Made by a program: the position numbers and the translations under genes. A stretch of DNA of 64,000 bases from Pseudomonadota bacterium (GTDB lineage: Bacteria; Pseudomonadota; Alphaproteobacteria; Acetobacterales; Acetobacteraceae). This document shows, in pieces, positions 17,569 through 27,647 of the stretch. The stretch lies in assembly GCA_021845985.1 (NCBI GenBank), contig JAJZES010000038.1, forward strand, positions 1 through 64,000. Reading direction: 5' to 3'. Within the stretch, counting starts at the first letter, position 1. Each line of letters starts with the position of its first letter. The notes beneath the pieces were generated by a model. The model saw only the letters and a list, made by a program, of their open reading frames with translations, was not told the DNA's origin and searched no databases.

Positions 17569-17928
17569 TTACGGCGCATCGCCGCGCGTCGGCTGGTCGC
17601 GGCCTTGCTCCCAGGCGCGCAATTGCTCCTTGGTCATCGGCGTCTGCCGCCAGTCGCCCTGGTCGGCCGAGCGGTCGGGGAACTCGCCGTAATTTTCCTG
17701 GATCTGCGCTTCCTCGACAATGACGCCGGGGATCGGTTCATTCAGCGTCTGCGGGTTGGGCAGCAGGCCGGCGCCGGCGCTGTCCTGCATGCCGATCAAC
17801 TCTTCGGCACGCTCCCAGTATTCGGCATCACGGCCATGCGGGCCGCCATCCTGCTGCCACAGATGATAGGCGCGCAGGCGGATGCGCTCGGTGCGTGCCG
17901 GGTTGGTTTGCAGCGGATTATCGGACAT
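17569..17928 (-). CDS. DUF2934 family protein
   Basis: A 119-aa hydrophilic protein. The first 50 residues carry the DUF2934 core (ERIRLRAYHLWQQDGGPHGRDAEYWERAEEL), in which RIRxRAYxLWEQ and HGRDxEHWxxAE are the diagnostic words. The rest is an acidic, disordered-looking tail. Function unknown. ATG 17928 is used because the ORF-track extension lacks family similarity. It lies 53 bp downstream of rpoD in the same direction and may be co-transcribed. Confidence 0.85.
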   Translation of the reverse strand: MSDNPLQTNPARTERIRLRAYHLWQQDGGPHGRDAEYWERAEELIGMQDSAGAGLLPNPQTLNEPIPGVIVEEAQIQENYGEFPDRSADQGDWRQTPMTKEQLRAWEQGRDQPTRGDAP

Positions 17929-17968
17929 CGGCGGGTCGTCTCCGGGGTGACACGCAGACAACCCGCCG
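17929..17968 (-). repeat. Inverted repeat in the DUF2934 leader
   Basis: CGGCGGGT (17929-17936) and ACCCGCCG (17961-17968) can pair around a 24-base loop that contains the presumed ribosome-binding region of the DUF2934 gene. It may also mark the end of the rpoD message. There is no T-run. Confidence 0.35.
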
Positions 17969-17981
17969 CCGACGCTTCGGT

Positions 17982-19886
<1,905 letters not shown>

Positions 19887-20258
19887 GTCAAACCTGCTCG
19901 CACTCGTCGGGTTCGAAACGTCACGACGCCGGCGGCGCGGGGGCGCCTCCGGCTGCTTATCTCTCGTTCGGCCTGCCGGACCGCGCCGCCCGTATCGGCG
20001 TGCCCTGGCGCTGGCCGAACCCATGGGGAAGACGCGCCACGACGGCGCCGGCTGCATATGTGATCGCGCCCCGGAGTCGCACACCCCTTGTGAAGCAAGA
20101 CAGGTTTTCCTTGCAAGGCTGATGTGCGCTCCGACGGGATGGTTGGGGTGAACACAGCGTTCTTGCTGCGTCCACGACCGCCATCATAGCATGGCGTGGT
20201 TAATAAAGGGGGGCGTGATGTCGGCGACTGCGTCCTCGGGCCAGGAAAATCTGTCGTC
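19887..20258. other. Divergent intergenic region between rpoD and the SDR operon
   Basis: 372 bp without a convincing gene. It holds the small palindrome CCTTGCAAGG (near 20109) and CTTG-TGAAG-CAAG (near 20088). On the plus strand TTGCTG (about 20164) with ATAGCA/TAGCAT 17-18 bases later could be a weak promoter for the SDR gene. On the minus strand no good -35/-10 pair for rpoD was found by eye, although TATGAT occurs near 20195. Confidence 0.4.
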
Positions 20259-21050
20259 ATGAGCACGGGATTACGCGGCGACCTGACCGGGCGGGTGGTG
20301 GTGGTGACCGGCGGCACGCAGGGCGTCGGCCATGCCGCGGCGCGCCGCGTCGCCGAATGGGGCGCCGCCGGCGTGGTGATCTGCGGCCGCGATGCCGCCA
20401 AGGGGCGCGCCGCCGCCGCCGCGATCGGCCCTTGCGCTGTCTTCGTCGCCGCCGACCTCGCCGACCCGGCGGCGCCCGCCGCCGTCATGGCCGCCTGTGA
20501 TGCGGCGTTCGGCCGGCTCGACGGGCTGGTCAACGCCGCGGCGCTGACCGATCGCGGCGGGCTGCCCGATGCCGACGCGGCGTTCATCGACCGTATGCTG
20601 GCGGTCAATCTGCGCGCCCCGTTCCTGCTGATGCAGGAGGCGGCGCGGCGCATGGCCGCGGGCGGCGCCATCGTCAACGTGCTGTCGGTCAATGCACATT
20701 GCGGCGCGCCGGAGCTGGCCGCCTATGCGGCGTCCAAGGGCGGCCTCGCGACGCTGACGCGCAACGCCGCCAACACGCTGGCGCGCCGGCGCATCCGGGT
20801 CAACGGCATCAATCTCGGCTGGACCGATACGCCGGCCGAACACCTCGTGCAGCGCCGCGTCACCGGCGACGACGACTGGCTGGCGCGGGCCGCCGCGTCG
20901 GTGCCGTTCGGCCGGCTGATCGATGTCGAGGAACTGGCTGATCTGATCGCGTTCCTGCTCAGCCGGCATGCCGGGGTGATGACCGGGGCGCTGATCGACT
21001 ACGGACAGACGGTGCTTGGCGCGCCGCCGCCGCCGCGGGAGGACAGGTGA
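20259..21050 (+). CDS. SDR-family oxidoreductase
   Basis: Short-chain dehydrogenase/reductase of 263 aa, NAD(P)-dependent, probably acting on a sugar or polyol. It has the cofactor motif VTGGTQGVGHAA, the stabilising LVNAAAL, the catalytic Ser in VLSVNAHCGA and the YAASKGG active site (YxxxK). A C-terminal FGRLIDVEELADLIAFLL segment also fits the family. ATG 20259 with AGGAAA upstream is preferred over the longer track start. Its stop overlaps the next start (TGATG), making it the first gene of a three-gene unit with an isomerase and a Gfo/Idh/MocA enzyme. Confidence 0.9.
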   Translation: MSTGLRGDLTGRVVVVTGGTQGVGHAAARRVAEWGAAGVVICGRDAAKGRAAAAAIGPCAVFVAADLADPAAPAAVMAACDAAFGRLDGLVNAAALTDRGGLPDADAAFIDRMLAVNLRAPFLLMQEAARRMAAGGAIVNVLSVNAHCGAPELAAYAASKGGLATLTRNAANTLARRRIRVNGINLGWTDTPAEHLVQRRVTGDDDWLARAAASVPFGRLIDVEELADLIAFLLSRHAGVMTGALIDYGQTVLGAPPPPREDR

Positions 21051-22105
21051 TGAAAACCATCAAGGGACCGGGATTGTTTCTGGCGCAATTCGTCGGCGCT
21101 GCGCCGCCGTTCGACACGCTCGCCGGCATCGCTCGCTGGGCCGCCGGCCTGGGCTACACGGCGATCCAGATTCCGACCAATGAACGCCGCTTCTTCGATC
21201 TCGACACCGCCGCCGAGAGTCAGACCTATTGCGACGAGCTGCGCGGCATGCTGGCCGATCTCGGCCTGCAGATCAGCGAGCTTTCGACCCATATCCAGGG
21301 CCAGTTGGTCGCCGTGCATCCGGCCTATGCGCCGATGTTCGACGGCTTCGCTCCGCCGCAGGTGCGCGGCAACGCCACCGCGCGGCAGCACTGGGCGATC
21401 GACCAGGTGCGCAAGGGCGCCACCGCCTCGCGCCGTCTCGGCCTGACCGAAAGCGTCACCTTCTCCGGCGCGCTGGCGTGGCCCTACGTCTATCCCTGGC
21501 CGCAGCGGCCGGCGGGGCTGATCGACGAGGCGTTCGGCGAGCTGGCGCGGCTGTGGCGGCCGATCCTCGACCACTACGACGCGGCCGGGGTCAATCTGTG
21601 CTACGAGCTGCACCCCTGCGAGGATCTGTTCGACGGCGCCACCTTCGAGATGTTTCTCGACCGCGTCGGCAACCACCGGCGCTGCCACATCAACTACGAC
21701 GCCAGCCATTTCATCAAGCAGGGGCTGGATTATCTCGAGTTCATTGATTTCTACCACGAGCGCATCAAGATGTTCCACGTCAAGGACGCCGAGTTCAACC
21801 CGAGCGGACGTCAGGGCATGTTCAGCGGCTACCAGCCATGGCTGAAGCGCGCCGCACGGGATCGCTCGCTCGGCGACGGGCAGGTGGACTTCAAAGGCAT
21901 ATTCTCCAAACTCGCCGAATGTGATTATGCCGGATGGGCGGTCTACGAATGGGAGTGCTGCCTGATGCACCCGGAGGAGGCGGCGCGCAAAGGCGCGCCG
22001 TTCATCGCCGAGCACATCATCCACGTCACCGACAAGACGTTCGACGATTTCGCCGGCACCGGCGCCGACCGGACGACGACGCGGCACCTGCTCGGGCTCG
22101 GCTGA
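21050..22105 (+). CDS. Sugar phosphate isomerase/epimerase-like TIM-barrel protein
   Basis: A 351-aa member of the xylose-isomerase-like TIM-barrel superfamily (AP_endonuc_2/IolE-type). Metal-ligand candidates lie in CYELHPCEDLFDG, CHINYDASHFIKQG, IKMFHVKDAEF and AVYEWECCLMHP, the usual Glu/Asp/His/Glu distribution. It probably isomerises, epimerises or dehydrates a sugar or inosose intermediate. ATG 21050 overlaps the SDR stop (TGATG) and is preceded by GGGAGG; GTG 21047 would add one residue. It is followed by a second TGATG overlap with the oxidoreductase gene, so the three proteins are made together. Confidence 0.9.
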   Translation: MKTIKGPGLFLAQFVGAAPPFDTLAGIARWAAGLGYTAIQIPTNERRFFDLDTAAESQTYCDELRGMLADLGLQISELSTHIQGQLVAVHPAYAPMFDGFAPPQVRGNATARQHWAIDQVRKGATASRRLGLTESVTFSGALAWPYVYPWPQRPAGLIDEAFGELARLWRPILDHYDAAGVNLCYELHPCEDLFDGATFEMFLDRVGNHRRCHINYDASHFIKQGLDYLEFIDFYHERIKMFHVKDAEFNPSGRQGMFSGYQPWLKRAARDRSLGDGQVDFKGIFSKLAECDYAGWAVYEWECCLMHPEEAARKGAPFIAEHIIHVTDKTFDDFAGTGADRTTTRHLLGLG

Positions 22106-23286
22106 TGGTCGCGGCCTCGGCGGCGGAGGCGGGCAGCCGGCGGCTGCGCCTCGGCATGGTCGGCGGCGGACGCGGCGCGTTCATCGGCGCGGTGCATCGC
22201 ATGGCGGCGCGGCTCGATGACCGGTTCGAACTGGTCGCCGGCGCATTGTCCGCCGATGCCGCGCGCGCCGCCGCCTCGGCCGCCGATCTGCGCCTCGCGC
22301 CCGACCGCGCCTATGCCGATTTCCGCGCCATGGCGCAGGCCGAGGCGGCGCGGCCGGACGGCATCGAGGCGGTGGCGATCGTCACGCCGAATCATCTGCA
22401 TGTGCCGGTGGCGCGTGCCTTCCTCGCCGCCGGCATCGACGTGATCTGCGACAAGCCGCTGGCGGCGACGCTGGCCGAGGCGCGCGCGCTTGCCGCCACG
22501 GCCCGCGCCTCCGGTCTGATCTGTGCCGTGACCTACAACAATACCGGGCATGCGATGGTGCGTCAGGCACGGGCGATGGTGCAGGGCGGCGAGATCGGCG
22601 CGCTGCGCCGCGTGCAGGTGGAATACGCGCAGGACTGGCTGACCGTGCCGATCGAGAGCGACGGCCAAAAGCAGGCGGCGTGGCGGCTCGATCCGGTGCA
22701 GGCCGGCATCGGCGGCTGCATCGCCGATATCGGCACGCATGCCTATAATCTCGCCGCCTATGTCACCGGCCTTACCGCCGACGCGGTCTGCGCCGAACTG
22801 TCGCGCTTCGTCCCCGGACGGCGGCTCGATGACGATGCGGCGGTGCTGCTGCGCTACGGCGAGGGCGTGCGCGGCATGCTGTGGGCGAGCCAGGTGGCGC
22901 CGGGCAACGACAATGCGCTGACCCTGCGCGTGTTCGGCGCGCGCGGCGGCATCGCCTGGGCGCAGGAGCGGCCAGACGAGCTGCTGGTGACGCGGCATGG
23001 CGCGCCGCAGGTCCGGCTGGTGCGCGGCGGGGCGGGGCTGAGCGATGCGGCAACGCGGGCGACGCGACTGCCGCCGGGTCATCCCGAGGGCTATGCCGAG
23101 GCGTTTGCCACCGTCTATGCCGACGCCGCGGAGCTGATCGGCGCCCGGCGCGACGGGCGCCCGCCCGATCCGCTGGCAACGACGGTGCCGACGGTCGCCG
23201 ATGGCGTCGCGGCGATGTGCTTCGTCGCCGCCTGCGTCGCCTCCAGCGAGGCCGGCGGATGCTGGACGCCGGTGGCCGAGGCGTGA
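22105..23286 (+). CDS. Gfo/Idh/MocA family oxidoreductase
   Basis: NAD(P)-dependent sugar or inositol oxidoreductase of 393 aa. The Rossmann motif is LGMVGGGRGAFIGAVHRMA and the family EKP-type motif appears as CDKPLAATLAEARAL (Lys in DKP), with the C-terminal-domain landmark GGCIADIGTHAYNLAAYVTG holding the catalytic Asp/His. ATG 22105 overlaps the upstream stop (TGATG); the longer ORF-track frame is an artefact. It is the last gene of the rightward trio and ends 15 bp before the convergent second Gfo/Idh/MocA gene. Confidence 0.92.
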   Translation: MVAASAAEAGSRRLRLGMVGGGRGAFIGAVHRMAARLDDRFELVAGALSADAARAAASAADLRLAPDRAYADFRAMAQAEAARPDGIEAVAIVTPNHLHVPVARAFLAAGIDVICDKPLAATLAEARALAATARASGLICAVTYNNTGHAMVRQARAMVQGGEIGALRRVQVEYAQDWLTVPIESDGQKQAAWRLDPVQAGIGGCIADIGTHAYNLAAYVTGLTADAVCAELSRFVPGRRLDDDAAVLLRYGEGVRGMLWASQVAPGNDNALTLRVFGARGGIAWAQERPDELLVTRHGAPQVRLVRGGAGLSDAATRATRLPPGHPEGYAEAFATVYADAAELIGARRDGRPPDPLATTVPTVADGVAAMCFVAACVASSEAGGCWTPVAEA

Positions 23287-23301
23287 GGTCCCGCCCGGCG
23301 G

Positions 23302-24396
23302 CTACAGCGCCACCACCCGCCGCTCGCGAATGCTGGTGTCGGCGGCCAGCACGATGCGCAGGCTGTTGACCGCGTCGTCCCAGTGGCGCGACAGGTCGAG
23401 ATCGCCGCGAATCGCATCGCGCAGCCATGCCTGCTCGCGCGCGCTGATGCCGTGATGGTCCGGTGCGTCGGCCATGGCGATGTCCTCGTCGTCGAACGCC
23501 ATCGCATCGCCGGCGCCGAGTGCGGCGTGATGCACCCGCAGCACGCCGGGGCGCAAATGCGTTTCGATGTCGGAGGAGACGGTCAGCGTCGTGCCGGCCG
23601 GATTGCGCCGGCCATAGCCCGGCGTCAGGATGCTGACCGAGCCGCGCGGGCCGATCACGTCCTTTACGAAGAACGCCGTCTCGCTCATCATCGGCCCCCA
23701 TCCGGCCTCGTACCAGCCGACCGAGCCGTCATCGAACATCACCTGGAGCTGGCCGTAATTGTACATGTCCGGCGCGATCTCCTGGCTCAGCCGCGCCCCC
23801 ATCGCATGCACGCGCAGCGGCCGCGCGCCGGTCATCAGACACATCAGATCGACGTAATGCACGCCGCAATCGACGATCGGCGACAGCGAGGCGAGCAGAT
23901 TGCGGTGCCATGTCCAAGCCGGGCCGATGGATTGCTGATTGAGGTTCATCCGCATCACCAGCGGCTTGCCGAGGCCCTGCGCCACCTCGACCAGCCGCGC
24001 CCAGCTCGGGCTGTGGCGGGCGCCGTAGCCGATGACCATTTTGCGCCCCGCCCGGCGCGCCGCGGCGACCGTGCGTTCGGCATCGGCAACGGTTTCGGCC
24101 AGCGGCTTTTCGACGAACACATGCGCCCCGGCGGCGACGGCGCGGATGGCGAAATCGGCATGCGTGTCGGGCCAGGTATTGATCGACACGACATCCGGCC
24201 GCAGCGTCGCCAGCGCCTGCGCATAATCGGCAAAGCGCGGCAGATGCGCCCAGCGCGGCGGCAGGTCGTGCCGGTCGGCGATGCCGCGGGCGCACAGCCC
24301 GGCCAGTTCGTATCCCTCCAGCGCCTCATAGGCCAGCGCATGGGTGACGCCCATATGTCCCAGCCCGACCACCAGGACCCGCAGCGTGTCGGTCAT
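23302..24396 (-). CDS. Gfo/Idh/MocA family oxidoreductase (second copy)
   Basis: A 364-aa NAD(P)-dependent oxidoreductase, clearly divergent from the one at 22105. Rossmann motif LVVGLGHMGVTHALAYEAL, motif VEKPLAETVADAERTV, and active-site region SPIVDCGVHYVDLMCLMTG with the Asp and His expected for the family. ATG 24396 has GGAGG 5 bases upstream. It is the only leftward gene in the island and is divergent from the kinase gene at 24437 with a 40-bp gap, so the two may share an operator. Substrate unknown; likely a sugar or amino-sugar derivative. Confidence 0.92.
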   Translation of the reverse strand: MTDTLRVLVVGLGHMGVTHALAYEALEGYELAGLCARGIADRHDLPPRWAHLPRFADYAQALATLRPDVVSINTWPDTHADFAIRAVAAGAHVFVEKPLAETVADAERTVAAARRAGRKMVIGYGARHSPSWARLVEVAQGLGKPLVMRMNLNQQSIGPAWTWHRNLLASLSPIVDCGVHYVDLMCLMTGARPLRVHAMGARLSQEIAPDMYNYGQLQVMFDDGSVGWYEAGWGPMMSETAFFVKDVIGPRGSVSILTPGYGRRNPAGTTLTVSSDIETHLRPGVLRVHHAALGAGDAMAFDDEDIAMADAPDHHGISAREQAWLRDAIRGDLDLSRHWDDAVNSLRIVLAADTSIRERRVVAL

Positions 24397-24436
24397 GCTA
24401 TCCTCCGCCCTCGGCGCCGGCCGATCTGATCCCCGC

Positions 24437-25315
24437 ATGACCGCCCGCGTCAACTTCTGTGTCGATGCCGGCGGCACCCGCTGCCGTGGCCGGCTGGTCG
24501 ATGCGGCGGGCGGCGTGCTCGCCAGCGCCGAAGCCGGCCCGTGCAACCCCGCGACTGACCTCGACCGCGCCGCCGACAGCCTGAGCCGGCTGTGGGCGCT
24601 GTGCGCGGCGGGGCATGCGGCGGCCGATGTGGGGCTGGCGCTGGGCGGCGCCGGGCTGTCCTCGGCGGCGGTGCGGGCGCGCTTCCTCGCCGTGCTGCCG
24701 CGCTTCGCCGCTGCGGTGGTGATGAGCGACGGCTATGCGGCGCTGATCGGCGCCGGCGGCGGCCGGCCCGGCGGCCTGATCATCGCCGGCACTGGCATCG
24801 CCGCGCACCGGTTGTTCGACGACGGAACCTCGATCGAGCGCGACGGCTGGGGCTGGGTCGGCGGCGACCGGGGCAGCGGTGCCTGGATCGGCCAGCGGGC
24901 GCTGCGTCACGCGCTGGCGGCCGAGGATCGCATCGTGGCGCATGATGCCCTGTCGCGCGCGGTGCTGGCGCCGCTGCGCGCGCCGACCCTCCGGGACGGG
25001 CTGACCGGCCTCGGGCCGGACCGGCTGGCGGCGCTCGCCCCGCTGGTGCTGGCCGCCGCCGCCGCCGGCGATGCCACCGCCGGGCGCATTCTCGACCGCG
25101 CCGCGGCGCTGCTCGCGGCACTGGCGGGAACGCTGCGGCTCGGCGCGGCGGATCAGTTGTTCATGGCCGGTGGTCTGGCGGCGGCGCTGGCGCCGCGCGT
25201 CGCCGCCCGGCTCGGCCGCAGGATTGACGCGCCGGCGGCCGACGCGCAGGAAGGCTGCCGGCTGGTCGCCATCGGTGCGGCGCCGCCGGAAGTCGTGCGG
25301 GAGAGCGGTGCATGA
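24437..25315 (+). CDS. BadF/BadG-type ATPase, probable N-acetylglucosamine kinase
   Basis: A 292-aa ASKHA-fold kinase. It starts MTARVNFCVDAGGTRCRGRLVD, the phosphate-1 motif. Further landmarks are LALGGAGLSS, VMSDGYAALIGA, the phosphate-2 motif LIIAGTGIAAHRL, then GWGWVGGDRGSGAWIGQRAL and LFMAGGLAAALA. The GWGxxxGDxGSxxWIG stretch is typical of GlcNAc kinases in the BadF/BcrA family. With nagA overlapping downstream, phosphorylation of an N-acetyl amino sugar is the best guess. No strong ribosome-binding site precedes ATG 24437. Its stop overlaps the nagA start by 4 bp. Confidence 0.85.
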   Translation: MTARVNFCVDAGGTRCRGRLVDAAGGVLASAEAGPCNPATDLDRAADSLSRLWALCAAGHAAADVGLALGGAGLSSAAVRARFLAVLPRFAAAVVMSDGYAALIGAGGGRPGGLIIAGTGIAAHRLFDDGTSIERDGWGWVGGDRGSGAWIGQRALRHALAAEDRIVAHDALSRAVLAPLRAPTLRDGLTGLGPDRLAALAPLVLAAAAAGDATAGRILDRAAALLAALAGTLRLGAADQLFMAGGLAAALAPRVAARLGRRIDAPAADAQEGCRLVAIGAAPPEVVRESGA

Positions 25316-26406
25316 CCACGCCGCGGGGCAGCATCCTGACACCGGCCGGCTGGGTGCGCGGCGAGGTGACGATGGCGCAGGGGCGCATCGCCGCGGTCGT
25401 CGGCGCCGACCGGCCGCCCGAGCCGCCCTATATTCTGCCGGGGTTCATCGACCTGCATGTGCATGGCGGCGGCGGCCATGACGGGATGACCGGGGCGGCG
25501 GCGCTGCGCGGCATGCTGCGCTATCATGCGGCGCACGGCACGGTGGCGCTGGCGCCGACCACGGTGACGGAAACCGCTTCGGCGATCCGCGCCACCCTGG
25601 CCGACATCGCCGCCATCGCCGCGCGGCCCGGCGCCGGTGAGCCGCTGGTGCTCGGCGCGCATCTCGAAGGTCCGTTCATCAATCCCGCCCGGCTCGGCGC
25701 GCAGGTGCCGCGCACGCGCGACGGCGATGCGGCGCTGGCCGATGCCTGGGCCGCCGAATGCCCGATCGTCGTCGCCACCGTGGCGCCGGAAATCCCCGGC
25801 GGGCTGGCGGTGATCCGGGCACTCGCCGGCCATCGCTGCCGGGTGCAGATCGGCCACAGCATCGCCAGCGACGCCGAGTGCGCCGCCGCCTTCGCCTGCG
25901 GCTGCACCGGCTTTACTCATCTGTTCAACGCCATGACCGGACTGCACCACCGCACCCAGGGGGTCGCCGGCTACGCCCTGGCGCATGCCGATCATGCCGA
26001 ACTGATCTGCGACCTGTGCCATGTCCAGGCCACCACGATCCACGCCGCGCGGCGCGCCATCCCGCGCCTCTACGCGATCACCGACGCGACCACCGCCTCG
26101 GGCCTTGCCGACGGGGAGTACCACTTCGCCGGGCGGCGGGTGTACAAGCGCGACGGCCGCATCACGCTGGAGGACGGGACGACGCTGGCGGGCAGCGTCA
26201 TCACCATGGCCGATGCGCTGCGCAATCTGGTGGCGATCGGCGTGCCGCTGGCCGAGGCGTCGGCGATGACGGCGACGCGGCAGGCCGACTATCTCGGCCG
26301 CACCGATCTCGGCCGTATCGTTCCGGGCGCGCGCGCCTCGCTGGTGCGGCTGGACGCGGCTATGGCGGTCGAGGCGGTGTGGATCGACGGTGCCGTTATC
26401 GCCTGA
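25312..26406 (+). CDS. nagA: N-acetylglucosamine-6-phosphate deacetylase
   Basis: Removes acetate from GlcNAc-6-phosphate, giving glucosamine 6-phosphate; cytoplasmic amidohydrolase. The 364-aa protein has the metal motif IDLHVHGGGGHDGM (His49/His51), LGAHLEGPFINPARLGA (metal Glu), QIGHSIAS, TGFTHLFNAMTGLHHR (substrate-binding) and the catalytic Asp in AITDATTASGL. The start overlaps the kinase stop (ATGA). No nagB deaminase is encoded in the window, so glucosamine 6-phosphate, or its analogue, must be processed elsewhere. The biosynthetic glmS lies 22 kb away. Confidence 0.93.
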   Translation: MTTPRGSILTPAGWVRGEVTMAQGRIAAVVGADRPPEPPYILPGFIDLHVHGGGGHDGMTGAAALRGMLRYHAAHGTVALAPTTVTETASAIRATLADIAAIAARPGAGEPLVLGAHLEGPFINPARLGAQVPRTRDGDAALADAWAAECPIVVATVAPEIPGGLAVIRALAGHRCRVQIGHSIASDAECAAAFACGCTGFTHLFNAMTGLHHRTQGVAGYALAHADHAELICDLCHVQATTIHAARRAIPRLYAITDATTASGLADGEYHFAGRRVYKRDGRITLEDGTTLAGSVITMADALRNLVAIGVPLAEASAMTATRQADYLGRTDLGRIVPGARASLVRLDAAMAVEAVWIDGAVIA

Positions 26407-26478
26407 TGTCGCGGCCCAATTGTCTTTACCGACGGCGACTGTCGATGCGACACTGAGGCGACCAAAGGGGAGAAAACA

Positions 26479-27513
26479 ATGCAAAAGCGGGTTCTGCTGG
26501 CGGCGCTGCTCGCCGCGACGGCGCTGGCCGGTTTCGGCCGCCATGCCGGGGCGGCCGACAAGACCTATATCGTCGGCGTCTCCAACACGCTGATCGGCAA
26601 TGGCTGGCGCGAGGAGATGATCTGTTCGATCAAGGCGCAGGCCAAGGCGTCGGGGATCGTCTCGAAGGTCATCCTGGCCAACCGCAACGGCGGCCCGCCG
26701 GAGCAGATCGCCGATCTGCGCAACCTGATCTCCGCCGGCGCCAACGCCATCATCGTCAACCCGTCGAGCCGCGACGCGCTCAACCCGGTGATCAAGCAGG
26801 CGGCGGCCAAGGGCATCGTCGTCGTCGCCGTCGATCAGGCGGTCAGCGCGCCGGAAGCCTATGTGCTGTCCAACGATCAAGTCGCCTATGGCCAACGCGG
26901 CGCCACCTGGCTGTTCGAGCATCTGCACGGCAAGGGCAACGTCGTCGAGATGCGCGGCATCGACGGCGTGCCGGCCGATTCCGATCGTCATGAGGGCTTC
27001 ATGGCGGCGCTGAAGGCGTATCCCGACATCAAGGTGGTGGCGATGCCGTTCACCGGCTGGGCGCTCAACACCGCGTCCAAGCAGATCCGCGACCTGATCG
27101 CCTCGGGCAAGCAGATCGACGGCGTCTGGACCTCGGGCATCGACATGGTGGTGCCGGAAGCCTACCAGACGGCGCAGAAACCGTTCGTGGCGACGGTCGG
27201 CGCCGACAACAACGGCTTCATCGGCCAGCTCATCGACTGGAAGGCGAAGGGGCTGGCGGGTGTCGCGGTCACCAACCCGGCCGCGGTCGGCGGTGCCGGG
27301 CTGGCGGTGGCGCTCGACGTGCTGCAGCACAAAGACCGTCCGCACCTGATCAAGCTGACGCCCGAGGTGTGGGACAACACCACCGATGCCGGCATGGCCA
27401 AACTGACCAGCGTGCATGAGCAGAAGCTCGACCCGTTCTACAGCGTGGCGACGCAGGTCAAGCCGTACACCACCTACAGCACCGCCGACGTGGTGGCGTG
27501 CGCGGGGCCGTGA
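26479..27513 (+). CDS. Sugar ABC transporter periplasmic binding protein
   Basis: A 344-aa type I periplasmic binding protein. Sec signal MQKRVLLAALLAATALAGFGRHAGA, then YIVGVSNTLIGNGWREEMIC, AGANAIIVNPSSRDALNPV, VVAVDQAVSAPEAYV, and VEMRGIDGVPADSDRHEGF. The pattern fits the xylitol/inositol-like branch of sugar binding proteins rather than ribose RbsB. ATG 26479 follows AAAGGGGAGAAAACA, a strong ribosome-binding site. It is 72 bp after nagA, so transport and catabolism genes look like one unit. The gap after it contains a palindrome and a tandem repeat. Confidence 0.92.
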   Translation: MQKRVLLAALLAATALAGFGRHAGAADKTYIVGVSNTLIGNGWREEMICSIKAQAKASGIVSKVILANRNGGPPEQIADLRNLISAGANAIIVNPSSRDALNPVIKQAAAKGIVVVAVDQAVSAPEAYVLSNDQVAYGQRGATWLFEHLHGKGNVVEMRGIDGVPADSDRHEGFMAALKAYPDIKVVAMPFTGWALNTASKQIRDLIASGKQIDGVWTSGIDMVVPEAYQTAQKPFVATVGADNNGFIGQLIDWKAKGLAGVAVTNPAAVGGAGLAVALDVLQHKDRPHLIKLTPEVWDNTTDAGMAKLTSVHEQKLDPFYSVATQVKPYTTYSTADVVACAGP

Positions 27514-27531
27514 GTGGCGCATCCCGTCACC

Positions 27532-27560
27532 GTCATGGCCGGGCCTGTCCCGGCCATGAC
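27532..27560. repeat. 12-bp perfect palindrome (GTCATGGCCGGG type)
   Basis: GTCATGGCCGGG - CCTGT - CCCGGCCATGAC is a perfect inverted repeat. Its core closely resembles an intergenic palindromic element that is common in alphaproteobacterial genomes. It lies 18 bp after the binding-protein stop and may stabilise or end that message. Confidence 0.7.
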
Positions 27561-27564
27561 GCCA

Positions 27565-27645
27565 GCCGGCCGCCGCCTGCGATGATTTGCTGCCGGCCGC
27601 CGCCTGCGATGATTTGCTGCCGGCCGCCGCCTGCGATGATTTGCT
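27565..27645. repeat. Three perfect 27-bp tandem repeats
   Basis: The unit GCCGGCCGCCGCCTGCGATG + ATTTGCT occurs three times head to tail (27565-27591, 27592-27618, 27619-27645) with no mismatch. The last copy ends two bases before the ATG of the ABC ATPase. No Shine-Dalgarno is visible between repeat and start, so copy number could change how that gene is translated. Confidence 0.92.
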
Positions 27646-27647
27646 GA

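Noticed and set aside
19905-19920. GGGTTCGAAAC resembling a tRNA T-arm
   Set aside because: No acceptor stem, anticodon arm or cloverleaf can be built around it.
27565-27645. CRISPR-like array
   Set aside because: The three copies are directly adjacent with no spacers, so this is a simple tandem repeat.
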